A stretch of 64,000 nt of DNA from Bradyrhizobium cenepequi (GTDB lineage: Bacteria > Pseudomonadota > Alphaproteobacteria > Rhizobiales > Xanthobacteraceae): the NCBI RefSeq assembly GCF_020329485.1, contig NZ_JAGKJI010000022.1, positions 120,279 through 184,278 on the forward strand. The letters run 5' to 3'. Under the pieces are notes generated by a model that ran no database searches, was not told the DNA's origin, and was given only the letters and a program-made list of their open reading frames with translations. Both the position numbers and the translations under genes were made by a program. Shown here in pieces: positions 8,575 to 16,718 of the stretch (its first letter is position 1; each line of letters begins with the position of its first letter).

Positions 8575-9728
8575 CGAGCTTCGCCTCTTATCTCTTCCAT
8601 CAGTGCATCGAGCATTGCGCGCACGTCAGCCTCTCCGACGTTCAGCGTCAGGGAAATGCGCAGTCGTGCGGTGCCCGCCGGCACGGTCGGCGGCCGGATT
8701 CCACGGATGTCGAATCCGCGAGCCTGCAGCGCAGACGCGAGCCGCATCGCACGCGCATTGTCGCCCACGATATATGGCACGATCTGCGAGCACGATGGAC
8801 TTCTTAGGCCACTGCGCGCAGCGATCTCCCGATGCGTGAACGCGACCAGATTGGCCAGCCGCCGCTGCCGGTCAGGTTCGTCCCGCAGGATCAAGAGTGC
8901 CTCCCGCACTGCGACCGCCATCAAAGGTGACGGTGCGGTGGAGAAGATGAATGAACGGCAGCGATTGACCAGGAAATCACGCAGGACGCGTGTCGCAGTG
9001 ACGAGCGCGCCGGCAGCACCCAGCGCTTTGCCGCAGGTGTGAACGACCACCAGATTTTCGCGCCCCTCATAGGGCGCGGTGAGCCCTCGTCCGTGCTCGC
9101 CGTAGACGCCGGTGGCATGGGCCTCATCCACCATCAGGAAAGCATCGTGCCGGTCCGCGATTGCCAGCAGCTCTTCGAGCGGGGCGAAATCGCCATCCAT
9201 ACTGTACAGACTTTCGACCACGATCCAGATGCGCCCCGTTCCGCTTTTCGCCCGCCAGTCGCGAATTGTGTTTTCGACCGAGGATGGGTCGTTGTGGGCG
9301 CTCATCCGAAACTCGGCCCGGCCAGCCCGCGCGCCTTCATGAATACTCGCGTGCACGAGAGAATCGAGGACGAGCAAATCGCCCCGTTGCGGCAGCGTTG
9401 TCAGGACGGAAAAATTTGCAACATAGCCGCTGCCAAAGAAGAGCGCCGTCTCTGCTCCGAAGAACCTGGCGGCTTCTGCTTCGACATTTTCATGCTCCTC
9501 GCAGTTTCCACGCAGAAGCCGCGATCCGCCGGCTCCAATCGGTGTGCCGGTATCGATTGCAGCCGCGATAGCCTTCTTCATGCGCGGCGCGCTCGCCAGC
9601 GCGAGATAATCGTTCGAGACGAAATCGATCCCCGCTCGCGGCTTGAGGCCGCGCAGCCTGTTGTCTTCTCCCAGGGCACCCAAGGTCGCGACGTAACCGG
9701 CAACTTTAGCGTCGTGGATGGGGGGCAT
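8571..9728 (-). CDS. bioF: 8-amino-7-oxononanoate synthase
   Basis: PLP-dependent alpha-oxoamine synthase that condenses pimeloyl thioester with alanine to give KAPA, the first committed step of biotin ring building. DFVSNDYLALAS, GSGYVANFSVL, DEAHATGVYG (cofactor aspartate D201) and the PLP lysine K234 in HTCGKALGAAG are all present. The length of 385 fits. It is the first gene of the leftward bioFDA operon. No bioB, bioC, bioH or bioZ gene lies in this window. No palindromic BioR-type TTAT(N)ATAA site was found in the 106-bp upstream gap. Confidence 0.96.
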   Translation of the reverse strand: MPPIHDAKVAGYVATLGALGEDNRLRGLKPRAGIDFVSNDYLALASAPRMKKAIAAAIDTGTPIGAGGSRLLRGNCEEHENVEAEAARFFGAETALFFGSGYVANFSVLTTLPQRGDLLVLDSLVHASIHEGARAGRAEFRMSAHNDPSSVENTIRDWRAKSGTGRIWIVVESLYSMDGDFAPLEELLAIADRHDAFLMVDEAHATGVYGEHGRGLTAPYEGRENLVVVHTCGKALGAAGALVTATRVLRDFLVNRCRSFIFSTAPSPLMAVAVREALLILRDEPDRQRRLANLVAFTHREIAARSGLRSPSCSQIVPYIVGDNARAMRLASALQARGFDIRGIRPPTVPAGTARLRISLTLNVGEADVRAMLDALMEEIRGEAR

Positions 9729-9834
9729 TCTTCACTCCGTGTTGGCCATCCATCGTCCATAAGTCCTGACGATCGCTAGAAGGACGAGTCATGGCGTGAG
9801 GTGAGGTGTGGCCGGTTTCGTTATGCGCAGCGCG

Positions 9835-10632
9835 CTAGCTCAGCTTCTCTGCGCTTAATGTCGTCTCGATCTCGGCAAGGATCCGCGCCAGCCGGTCGGC
9901 CCACGCCTTCTGTCCGGCCTGGTCGGAGATCAGGTCCTGGCGGATCTCGATTCCCGTATTCATCAGGCCGCGCCTCTCGCCATGGACGGGGATCGTGTAG
10001 TCGGTCTCGTCGCTGACCGCATAGGGCTCGTTGTTGCCGACCACGAGGTCGCCCTCGCCGCGCAAATGCTTCAGGAGCAGCGGCGGCAGAACGGTGTCGC
10101 GGTGATAGAGCGTGCCGATATGCCAGGGACGATCGATCCCGGCATAAACCGGCGTGAAGCTGTGCAGCGACACCAGCGCCGTCGGCTTGCCCGCGCGCAG
10201 CCGCCGGTCGATGATCTCGTCGATCCGCCGGTGATAGGGATCGAAGATCGCCTGCCGCCGTGCCTCCGCGGCTTCGCGCGTCAATCCCTCATTGCCGGGG
10301 ATCGTGGTGGCCTCGCTGATCAGGGGGATCGAGCTTGCGACATGCGGGGGGCGGTTGCAGTCGATCACGAGCCGCGAATAACGCTGCGCCACCAGATGCG
10401 CGTCGAGCTGCCCCGCAAGCTGCTCGGCGACGCCGGCGATCCCGATGTCCCAGGCGATGTGCCGCGTCAGCTCGCTTCCGGAGAGGCCGAGATCGCCGAG
10501 CATACGCGGGATCAACCGCCCATAATGGTCGCAGGTGAACAGGAACGACGAGCGGCCATCGGCATTTTGTTCGTGGACCGGCGGAACGTTTTCGTCCGTG
10601 AGCAGGAACGTAGTGCCGGTCGTGGTGTCCAA
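9835..10632 (-). CDS. N-formylglutamate amidohydrolase family protein
   Basis: Zinc-type amidohydrolase of the N-formylglutamate deformylase (HutG/FGase) family, 265 residues. It carries the N-terminal FLFTCDHYGRLIP block, the ...RYSRLVIDCNRPP segment and ALVSLHSFTPVY, the usual order in this family. The start is a TTG at 10632 preceded by GAGGACGAAATC, a good ribosome site, and no ATG lies early enough to be the start. It would hydrolyse N-formyl-glutamate or another N-acyl amino acid. It is not next to other histidine-degradation genes, so the true substrate is open. Confidence 0.88.
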   Translation of the reverse strand: MDTTTGTTFLLTDENVPPVHEQNADGRSSFLFTCDHYGRLIPRMLGDLGLSGSELTRHIAWDIGIAGVAEQLAGQLDAHLVAQRYSRLVIDCNRPPHVASSIPLISEATTIPGNEGLTREAAEARRQAIFDPYHRRIDEIIDRRLRAGKPTALVSLHSFTPVYAGIDRPWHIGTLYHRDTVLPPLLLKHLRGEGDLVVGNNEPYAVSDETDYTIPVHGERRGLMNTGIEIRQDLISDQAGQKAWADRLARILAEIETTLSAEKLS

Positions 10633-10943
10633 GATTTCGTCCTCAACTTTGCCTATCGAAGCGGCGCGTCTACATCGCTACACCCATCCGGAGCGTTCGG
10701 CGAGCACCGCATCATGCCCAGCCCGCGCGACAGCCATGACTTGCGCGTGGTCGAGACGATCTCAGATGAGAGCCACAGCCGATGTCGCTGCGCTGAATCC
10801 ACGATGTGTTCGGCAACAGTGTGGCGATCGCCTTCGACGAGCGGGCGGACACGCTCGGTCTCCGTCATTTCGAGCGAGTGGTCCACGCCTGCACGAGCAG
10901 CAAGACGGATTGCTTCGCTCCGCTCGCAATGACATAGAGAGCC
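10633..10943. other. Intergenic gap with a bradyrhizobial inverted repeat
   Basis: About 310 bp between divergent genes with no convincing coding sequence. The right end (10864-10933) is an imperfect inverted repeat. GTCATTTCGAGCG at 10864-10876 matches CGCTCGCAATGAC at 10921-10933 in 12 of 13 positions. Between the arms lies the familiar GCAAGACGGATTGCTTCGCTC sort of sequence that is scattered through Bradyrhizobium genomes. The rest shows nothing recognisable. Confidence 0.55.
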
Positions 10944-11342
10944 ATGATCTCCAACTGTCTCTTCGTCTATGGCACGCTGATGCACGGCTTCGACCATCCG
11001 ATGGCACGGCTGCTCTCGGGCAATGCCGATTTCATCGGTGAGGCGTGCTGCCAGGGCCGGCTTTACCTGGTAAAGCATTATCCGGGGCTCGTGCTATCCG
11101 ACGATCCCGCCGATATCGTGCACGGCGAATTGTTTCGCCTGCGCGTTCCGGACGAGCTGTTGCGCGAGTTCGATATGTACGAAGCCTGCGGCGAGGGTTT
11201 TCCGCAGCCGACCGAATATGTCCGCCAGATGCTGCCGCTGATATTGTCCGACGGCGCCAAGGCCGAAGCGTGGACCTATGTCTACAACTGGCCGGTCGCC
11301 CGCCTGACGCGCATCACCTCGGGCCGCTTCCTGGAGAAGTAG
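10944..11342 (+). CDS. Gamma-glutamylcyclotransferase-like (AIG2/GGCT) protein
   Basis: Small 132-residue protein of the GGCT/AIG2 fold. It starts with LFVYGTLMHGF, the glycine-rich YGTL loop that holds the gamma-glutamyl substrate, and has the acidic FDMYEACGEGFPQPTEYVRQ block where the catalytic glutamate usually sits. Members cyclise gamma-glutamyl compounds to 5-oxoproline, but many bacterial ones are uncharacterised. It follows AGAGAGCC upstream of ATG 10944 and abuts the convergent chlorite dismutase gene with no gap. Confidence 0.82.
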   Translation: MISNCLFVYGTLMHGFDHPMARLLSGNADFIGEACCQGRLYLVKHYPGLVLSDDPADIVHGELFRLRVPDELLREFDMYEACGEGFPQPTEYVRQMLPLILSDGAKAEAWTYVYNWPVARLTRITSGRFLEK

Positions 11343-11897
11343 TCACTCCTCCCGCTCGAGCCGGACATCGACCTCGCGCTCGACATAGCTCCATTCTTCG
11401 GTCGCGCGCAGCATCGCCACCAGCTCGTCGAACAGCGCGATATGCTCGGGCGCGAATTCGAACCAGGTGAGGAAGTCGAAGGGCTCGCCGAGGTCGCGGC
11501 TGTGGAACAGCTGCCGCGCGATCGCGGGCAGATATTTCAGCGTGCCGGCGATGTGGTGCGACTTGTCCTCGAAGAGGTCCCGCCGCTCTTCCGGCGTCAG
11601 ATTCCACCACGCGACCGTTTTCCGGATCGGGATCAGCGCCGCGCAGCTCGCCTCGCGCCGGCCAAGCGCGGGCTGCTGCGCGTCAAGCTGTTCCTTCTCC
11701 GCCCGGTTTGTATAGCGCAGATGACTGGTGACGCCGGCAAGCCGCCAGGCGGTGGTCGACGGCAACAGCGGCAGCGCGATCGCTTCGCTCGCGATGATCG
11801 ACACCGCCGCCACGCGCGGCAGCGTCTCGCCCTTCACCTTGGAGATCGAGGTGACGCGCCAGCCGCCGCTCTGTCCGCCCCTGAAGGTCGTGAACAT
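11343..11897 (-). CDS. cld: Chlorite dismutase, lineage II (short form)
   Basis: Haem b enzyme family that splits chlorite into chloride and O2. From ATG 11897 the protein has 184 residues, matching the short, dimeric lineage-II enzymes described from Nitrobacter. The C-terminal half reads WWNLTPEERRDLFEDKSHHI, then KYLPAIARQL, then GEPFDFLTWFEFAPEH. The proximal haem histidine would be H115 and the distal arginine R128, 13 residues apart as in characterised enzymes. A TTG four codons earlier is open but a poorer start. No signal peptide is visible, so it is probably cytoplasmic. Its physiological role in non-chlorate respirers is unsettled; detoxification is plausible. Confidence 0.88.
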   Translation of the reverse strand: MFTTFRGGQSGGWRVTSISKVKGETLPRVAAVSIIASEAIALPLLPSTTAWRLAGVTSHLRYTNRAEKEQLDAQQPALGRREASCAALIPIRKTVAWWNLTPEERRDLFEDKSHHIAGTLKYLPAIARQLFHSRDLGEPFDFLTWFEFAPEHIALFDELVAMLRATEEWSYVEREVDVRLEREE

Positions 11898-12067
11898 GGT
11901 ACTATCCAACCCCGGAACCGAGCGAGGTTCAAGCTTCCCGTGTTGTTGACGGGCGCGACAAAGCCCGTTGCTCCTGTGAATACCGGGCGAATCACGACAT
12001 TGTTGATCCGTTGAGGACGTCCTCCCTGTATCGGTGACCGGTTCACGCCCACCCTAGAAATCGCCCC

Positions 12068-14059
12068 ATGCGCTTCACCCCGCAATTCCTCGACGAACTG
12101 CGCGCCCGGCTTCCGGTCTCGGAAGTCGTGGGCAAGCGCGTGCGGTTGAAGAAGGCAGGGAAGGAGTGGAAGGGGCTGTCGCCGTTCCAGCAGGAAAAGA
12201 CGCCGTCGTTCACGGTCAACGACCAAAAGGGCTTCTATCACGACTTTTCCTCCGGCAAGCACGGCAACATCTTCGATTTCGTGATGGAGACCGAGGGCGT
12301 CTCCTTCCCGGAAGCGGTCGAGCGGCTCGCGGCGATGGCCGGCATGCCGCTGCCGGCCGTGACGCCGGATGCCGCCCGCCACGAGCAGCGCCGCAAGACG
12401 CTGCACGACGTGATGGAACTGGCCGCCAAGTTCTTTGCCGACACGCTGGCCTCGCGGACCGGCGCCAAAGCGCGCGGCTATCTCGCCGACCGCGCGATCT
12501 CGCCGGCGACGCAATTGCAGTTCCGCCTGGGCTATGCGCCGCCGGAACGCTTTGCGCTGAAGGAATTCCTGGGCTCCCAGGGGATTTCGACCGAGGACAT
12601 GGTGGAGGCGGGGCTGCTGGTCGCCGGGGACGACGTCCCGGTGCCCTACGACCGCTTTCGCGACCGCGTGATGTTTCCGATCACCGACCTCCGCGGCCGC
12701 GTGATCGCCTTCGGCGGCCGCGCGCTGGAGAAGGACGTCCCGGCCAAGTACCTGAACTCGCCGGAAACCCCGCTCTTCCACAAGCGCGACAACCTCTACA
12801 ATCTCGCGACCGCCCGCCAGGCCGCCCATGACGGCGCTGCCCTGATCGTGGTCGAAGGCTATGTCGACGTCATCGCCATGGTCACCTCGGGCTTCGCGGG
12901 CGCGGTGGCGCCGCTTGGCACCGCGCTCACCGAGAACCAGCTGGCGCTGCTCTGGAAGATGGCGGACGAGCCGATCCTCTGTTTCGACGGCGACCGCGCT
13001 GGCCAGAAGGCGGCATATCGCGCCGCCGATCTGGCGCTGCCGCATCTGAAGCCCGGCAAGAGCCTGCGCTTTGCGCTGTTGCCGGAAGGCCAGGACCCCG
13101 ACGATCTCGCCCGCTCCGGCGGGCGCGGCGCAATCGAGGAGGTGATCTCGGCCGCCCGCGGCCTCGCCGACGTGCTCTGGTCGCGCGAGCTCGAGGGCGG
13201 CAATTTCGCCACCCCCGAGCGCCGCGCCGCATTGGAGGCCCGCATCGGCGAGCTCACCAATGCCGTCCGCGACGACGTGGTCCGCCGCTACTACCGGCAG
13301 GATTTTGCCGAGCGCCTGCAGCGCAATTTTGCCCCCGAGCCCGCCCGCGGCGGCTATGGCCGCGGCCCTTTCCGCTCGCCCAGGGGCAGCGAATCACCCC
13401 GCCGATTCGCGCCTCGCGCCCCCGGTGGCGGGCGGTTCGGCCCACCGGCCGGCCTGGCCCAGGGGCTTCCCCGCGGTCCGTACCAGGCTGCGAGCCCGCA
13501 ACTGGCCAACAGCCCGATCATGCACGGCCAGCGCAGCGCGCTGTCCCGCCGCGAGGCCCTGATCCTGCAGACCCTGATCAACCATCCCTGGCTGCTGCAC
13601 GACCATCTGGAGGAGGTTGCCGCCCTCGAGCTCGCCCATCCCGAGGCGCACAAGCTCCGCGCTGGCATCATCGCCGCCTTCGCCAACGATCACCACCATT
13701 CTCCCGACGAGGAGGAGCAGGCGGAAAAAATGCGGGCCGACCTCACAGCGGGCGGATTTTCGCAAATGCTTCAAAGGGTTGAGCGGGCGATCACGACGCA
13801 GGCGGTGTGGGGCGTGCAAAGCGGCGCCGCACGCGAGGATGTTCTTTCCACTTGGCGGCAACTCGTTGCCTTGCATCAGAAAACACATGCATTACTTAGG
13901 GAAAAGAAGGACGCCGAGCAGGCTTACGCCGAGGATTCCAGCGAGGCGAACTGGGCGTGGCTGCGGGACATTCAGGCACGGATGGCAGAAGCCGAAGGCA
14001 CCGAGGCCCTGATCGAGGGATTTGGTGAGCTGTCGGGCCGGTTCCAGCGCAGCGTGTGA
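12068..14059 (+). CDS. dnaG: DNA primase
   Basis: Synthesises RNA primers for replication. The 663-residue protein has the N-terminal ribbon domain (about 1-95), a TOPRIM catalytic domain with IVVEGYVDVIAM and EPILCFDGDRAGQKAAYRAAD, a proline/arginine/glycine-rich linker (about 425-475) and a C-terminal DnaB-interacting helical domain. Oddly, the zinc ribbon has none of the usual ligands: the CPFH position reads SPFQ and the HCFGCG position reads HDFSSG. I recall the same loss in other Rhizobiales DnaG proteins. It lies directly upstream of rpoD, as in most alphaproteobacteria. Confidence 0.96.
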   Translation: MRFTPQFLDELRARLPVSEVVGKRVRLKKAGKEWKGLSPFQQEKTPSFTVNDQKGFYHDFSSGKHGNIFDFVMETEGVSFPEAVERLAAMAGMPLPAVTPDAARHEQRRKTLHDVMELAAKFFADTLASRTGAKARGYLADRAISPATQLQFRLGYAPPERFALKEFLGSQGISTEDMVEAGLLVAGDDVPVPYDRFRDRVMFPITDLRGRVIAFGGRALEKDVPAKYLNSPETPLFHKRDNLYNLATARQAAHDGAALIVVEGYVDVIAMVTSGFAGAVAPLGTALTENQLALLWKMADEPILCFDGDRAGQKAAYRAADLALPHLKPGKSLRFALLPEGQDPDDLARSGGRGAIEEVISAARGLADVLWSRELEGGNFATPERRAALEARIGELTNAVRDDVVRRYYRQDFAERLQRNFAPEPARGGYGRGPFRSPRGSESPRRFAPRAPGGGRFGPPAGLAQGLPRGPYQAASPQLANSPIMHGQRSALSRREALILQTLINHPWLLHDHLEEVAALELAHPEAHKLRAGIIAAFANDHHHSPDEEEQAEKMRADLTAGGFSQMLQRVERAITTQAVWGVQSGAAREDVLSTWRQLVALHQKTHALLREKKDAEQAYAEDSSEANWAWLRDIQARMAEAEGTEALIEGFGELSGRFQRSV

Positions 14060-14395
14060 TGAAAGAATCATGCGGAAGGCTCGTGCCAAGTCCGCAAGAC
14101 TCGCCAAATCCATGGTTTGGCTGCAAAAACAGGGTTAAGCGAAACTTAATTGCCGCACCGTTATTGGTGCACACTGGTCGAGGCGGATCAAGGGTGGCGA
14201 CAGGTTTGCGCCGCCCTTTCCGCATCAAGGGCACGAACGGAAAAAGCGGGTATTCCGTAATTGTGCTCGAAAGAGGAGATAGGGCGGGACGCTTCTCCGA
14301 AGAGAAGGCTGTCGCGCTCGTGAGGACTTCGGTGATTCATGCGAGGGGCGTGATGACGCCGGCCTCGCATGGAACGCGTTTCGGGAGCTTGATGA
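14060..14395 (+). promoter_or_regulatory. dnaG-rpoD intergenic region
   Basis: A 336-bp gap between dnaG and rpoD with no credible gene. Gaps of this size at this place normally hold the rpoD promoters. A GGGAGCTTGATGA sequence just before ATG 14396 serves as ribosome site. No single -35/-10 pair was convincing by eye. Confidence 0.4.
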
Positions 14396-16531
14396 ATGGC
14401 CACCAAGGCAAAGACGCTGCAGGTTAAGGACAAGGAAAAAGACGACAAGGCAGCGGATGCCCCCGAGAAGGAACAGGCGGATGCGCCGTCGCCCTTGCTC
14501 GACCTCTCGGATGCCGCCGTCAAGAAGATGATCAAGCAGGCCAAGAAGCGCGGCTTCGTGACCTTCGATCAGCTCAATGAAGTGCTTCCCTCCGACACCA
14601 CCTCGCCCGAGCAGATCGAGGACATCATGTCGATGCTCTCGGATATGGGCATCAACGTCACCGAGGCCGACGACGCCGAGGGCGAGGAGGACGACAAGGA
14701 CACCGACGACGAGACCGACAACGAGCTTGTCGAGGTCACGCAGAAGGCCGTCACCGAGGTCAAGAAATCCGAACCGGGCGAGCGCACCGACGATCCCGTG
14801 CGCATGTATCTGCGCGAAATGGGCACCGTCGAGCTGCTCTCTCGCGAGGGCGAAATCGCGATCGCCAAGCGCATCGAGGCCGGCCGCGAGGCGATGATCG
14901 CAGGCCTCTGCGAAAGCCCGCTGACCTTCCAGGCCATCATCATCTGGCGCGACGAACTGAACGAAGGCAAGATCTTCCTTCGCGACATCATCGATCTCGA
15001 AGCAACCTATGCCGGCCCGGAGGCCAAGGGCGGCATCAATCCGCCCGTGCTCGGCGCGCCTGCTGATGGTGCGCCTGCCGCGGAAGGCGAGGGTGGCGAT
15101 GTCGCCCCGGGCGCGCCCGCCCATGTCGCCCCGCCGGCCGCTCCGCCGTCGCCGACCCCGTTCCGATCAGCGCCGGCCGCCGGCGGCGATACCGAGGTCG
15201 AGGAGAAGGATCCGGGCGAGGCCGCCGCCGAAGCCGACATGGACGACGACGAGTTCGAGAACCAGATGTCGCTTGCCGCCATCGAGGCCGAGCTCAAGCC
15301 GAAGGTGGTCGAGACCTTCGACAAGATCGCGTCCGAGTACAAGAAGCTGCGGCGCCTGCAGGAACAGGACATTGCCAACCAGCTGCAGAGCGAGTCGCTC
15401 TCGCCCTCGCAGGAGCGCAAGTACAAGAAGCTGAAGGACGAGATCATCGTCGAGGTGAAGTCGCTGCGGCTGAACCAGGCCCGCATCGATTCGCTGGTCG
15501 AGCAGCTCTACGACATCAACAAGCGGCTGGTCTCGTTCGAGGGCCGTATGATGCGGCTTGCCGACAGCCACGGCGTCGCGCGCGAGGATTTCCTGCGCAA
15601 CTACCAGGGCTCGGAGCTTGATCCGCGCTGGCTCAACCGTGTCTCGAAACTCTCCGCCAAGGGCTGGAAGAATTTCGTCCACCACGAGAAGGACCGCATC
15701 AAGGATCTGCGCCACGACATCCAGCAGCTCGCCGCGCTGACGGGCCTGGAGATCGGCGAATTCCGCAAGATCGTGCACGGCGTCCAGAAGGGCGAGCGCG
15801 AGGCACGCCAGGCCAAGAAGGAGATGGTGGAAGCCAACCTTCGCCTCGTGATCTCGATTGCGAAGAAATACACCAATCGCGGCCTGCAGTTCCTCGACCT
15901 GATCCAGGAAGGCAACATCGGCCTGATGAAGGCGGTCGACAAGTTCGAGTACCGGAGAGGCTACAAGTTCTCGACCTATGCCACCTGGTGGATCCGGCAG
16001 GCGATCACCCGCAGCATTGCAGATCAAGCCCGCACCATCCGCATCCCCGTGCACATGATCGAGACCATCAACAAGATCGTGCGCACCTCGCGCCAGATGC
16101 TGAACGAGATCGGCCGCGAGCCGACCCCGGAAGAGCTCGCCGAGAAGCTCGGTATGCCCCTGGAGAAGGTGCGCAAGGTCCTGAAGATCGCCAAAGAGCC
16201 GTTGTCGCTGGAGACGCCGGTCGGTGATGAGGAGGATTCACACCTCGGCGATTTCATCGAGGACAAGAACGCGATCCTGCCCATTGATGCGGCGATCCAG
16301 TCGAACCTGCGCGAGACCACCACGCGCGTGCTGGCCTCGCTCACACCGCGCGAAGAACGCGTGCTCCGCATGCGCTTCGGCATCGGCATGAACACCGACC
16401 ACACGCTCGAAGAAGTCGGCCAGCAGTTCTCGGTAACCAGAGAGCGCATCCGCCAGATCGAAGCCAAAGCGCTGCGCAAGCTGAAGCATCCGTCAAGGAG
16501 CCGGAAGCTGCGGAGCTTCTTGGATAACTGA
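14396..16531 (+). CDS. rpoD: RNA polymerase primary sigma factor (sigma-70)
   Basis: Housekeeping sigma factor of 711 residues. The acidic region 1.1 (with long EDDKDTDDETDNE runs) precedes region 1.2, DPVRMYLREMGTVELLSREGE. A long non-conserved insert carries a Pro/Ala-rich stretch near 215-265. Region 2 contains GNIGLMKAVDKFEYRRGYKF and STYATWWIRQAITRSIADQ. Region 3 follows, and region 4 ends SVTRERIRQIEAKALRKLKH plus a basic tail. It terminates at a strong hairpin. Its last 100 bp are repeated in decayed form twice further on, at either end of a reverse-transcriptase island. Confidence 0.97.
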   Translation: MATKAKTLQVKDKEKDDKAADAPEKEQADAPSPLLDLSDAAVKKMIKQAKKRGFVTFDQLNEVLPSDTTSPEQIEDIMSMLSDMGINVTEADDAEGEEDDKDTDDETDNELVEVTQKAVTEVKKSEPGERTDDPVRMYLREMGTVELLSREGEIAIAKRIEAGREAMIAGLCESPLTFQAIIIWRDELNEGKIFLRDIIDLEATYAGPEAKGGINPPVLGAPADGAPAAEGEGGDVAPGAPAHVAPPAAPPSPTPFRSAPAAGGDTEVEEKDPGEAAAEADMDDDEFENQMSLAAIEAELKPKVVETFDKIASEYKKLRRLQEQDIANQLQSESLSPSQERKYKKLKDEIIVEVKSLRLNQARIDSLVEQLYDINKRLVSFEGRMMRLADSHGVAREDFLRNYQGSELDPRWLNRVSKLSAKGWKNFVHHEKDRIKDLRHDIQQLAALTGLEIGEFRKIVHGVQKGEREARQAKKEMVEANLRLVISIAKKYTNRGLQFLDLIQEGNIGLMKAVDKFEYRRGYKFSTYATWWIRQAITRSIADQARTIRIPVHMIETINKIVRTSRQMLNEIGREPTPEELAEKLGMPLEKVRKVLKIAKEPLSLETPVGDEEDSHLGDFIEDKNAILPIDAAIQSNLRETTTRVLASLTPREERVLRMRFGIGMNTDHTLEEVGQQFSVTRERIRQIEAKALRKLKHPSRSRKLRSFLDN

Positions 16532-16550
16532 CGCAGCAATACGAGTCGTC

Positions 16551-16573
16551 ATGCCCGGGCTTGACCCGGGCAT
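16551..16573. repeat. Palindrome after rpoD stop
   Basis: ATGCCCGGG-CTTGA-CCCGGGCAT is a perfect 9-bp inverted repeat 20 bp after the rpoD stop. The surrounding GTC...CCACG sequence is a common bradyrhizobial intergenic element. A worn version follows the displaced rpoD end at 18640-18667. Confidence 0.75.
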
Positions 16574-16580
16574 CCACGAA

Positions 16581-16607
16581 CGGCGGGCGAAAGCCCGCCG
16601 TTTTTGT
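16581..16607 (+). terminator. Intrinsic terminator of rpoD
   Basis: CGGCGGGC (16581-16588), a GAAA tetraloop and GCCCGCCG (16593-16600) form a perfect 8-bp GC stem followed by TTTTTGTTT. This is a textbook Rho-independent terminator 50 bp after the rpoD stop. Confidence 0.9.
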
Positions 16608-16643
16608 TTGCGGTTTCAGTCCGCGCCCGATTGTCTGGAAATT

Positions 16644-16703
16644 GGCCAGTAGTTCTCGGTGACCAGAGCGCGCATCCGCCGGACCAAAGCCAAGGCGCTG
16701 CTC
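16644..16703 (+). pseudogene. Decayed rpoD 3'-end copy, left of the RT island
   Basis: These about 60 bases repeat the rpoD region-4 coding sequence found at 16418-16478 (GGCCAGxAGTTCTCGGTxACC...GCGCATCCGCC), with roughly nine in ten positions the same. In the rpoD frame the second codon pair now reads a TAG stop, and the copy ends at an AAGCCAAGGCGCTGC-like stretch, so it is a non-functional fragment. It finishes 15 bp from the stop codon of the reverse-transcriptase gene and marks the left edge of the inserted segment. Confidence 0.8.
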
Positions 16704-16718
16704 AATAGCTTGCATTGA

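Noticed and set aside
8155..9042. Rightward open frames across bioF and bioD
   Set aside because: They are antisense shadows of the bio genes, with no family features or ribosome sites.
9729..9834. BioR operator upstream of bioF
   Set aside because: No TTATnnATAA-like palindrome is present in the gap.
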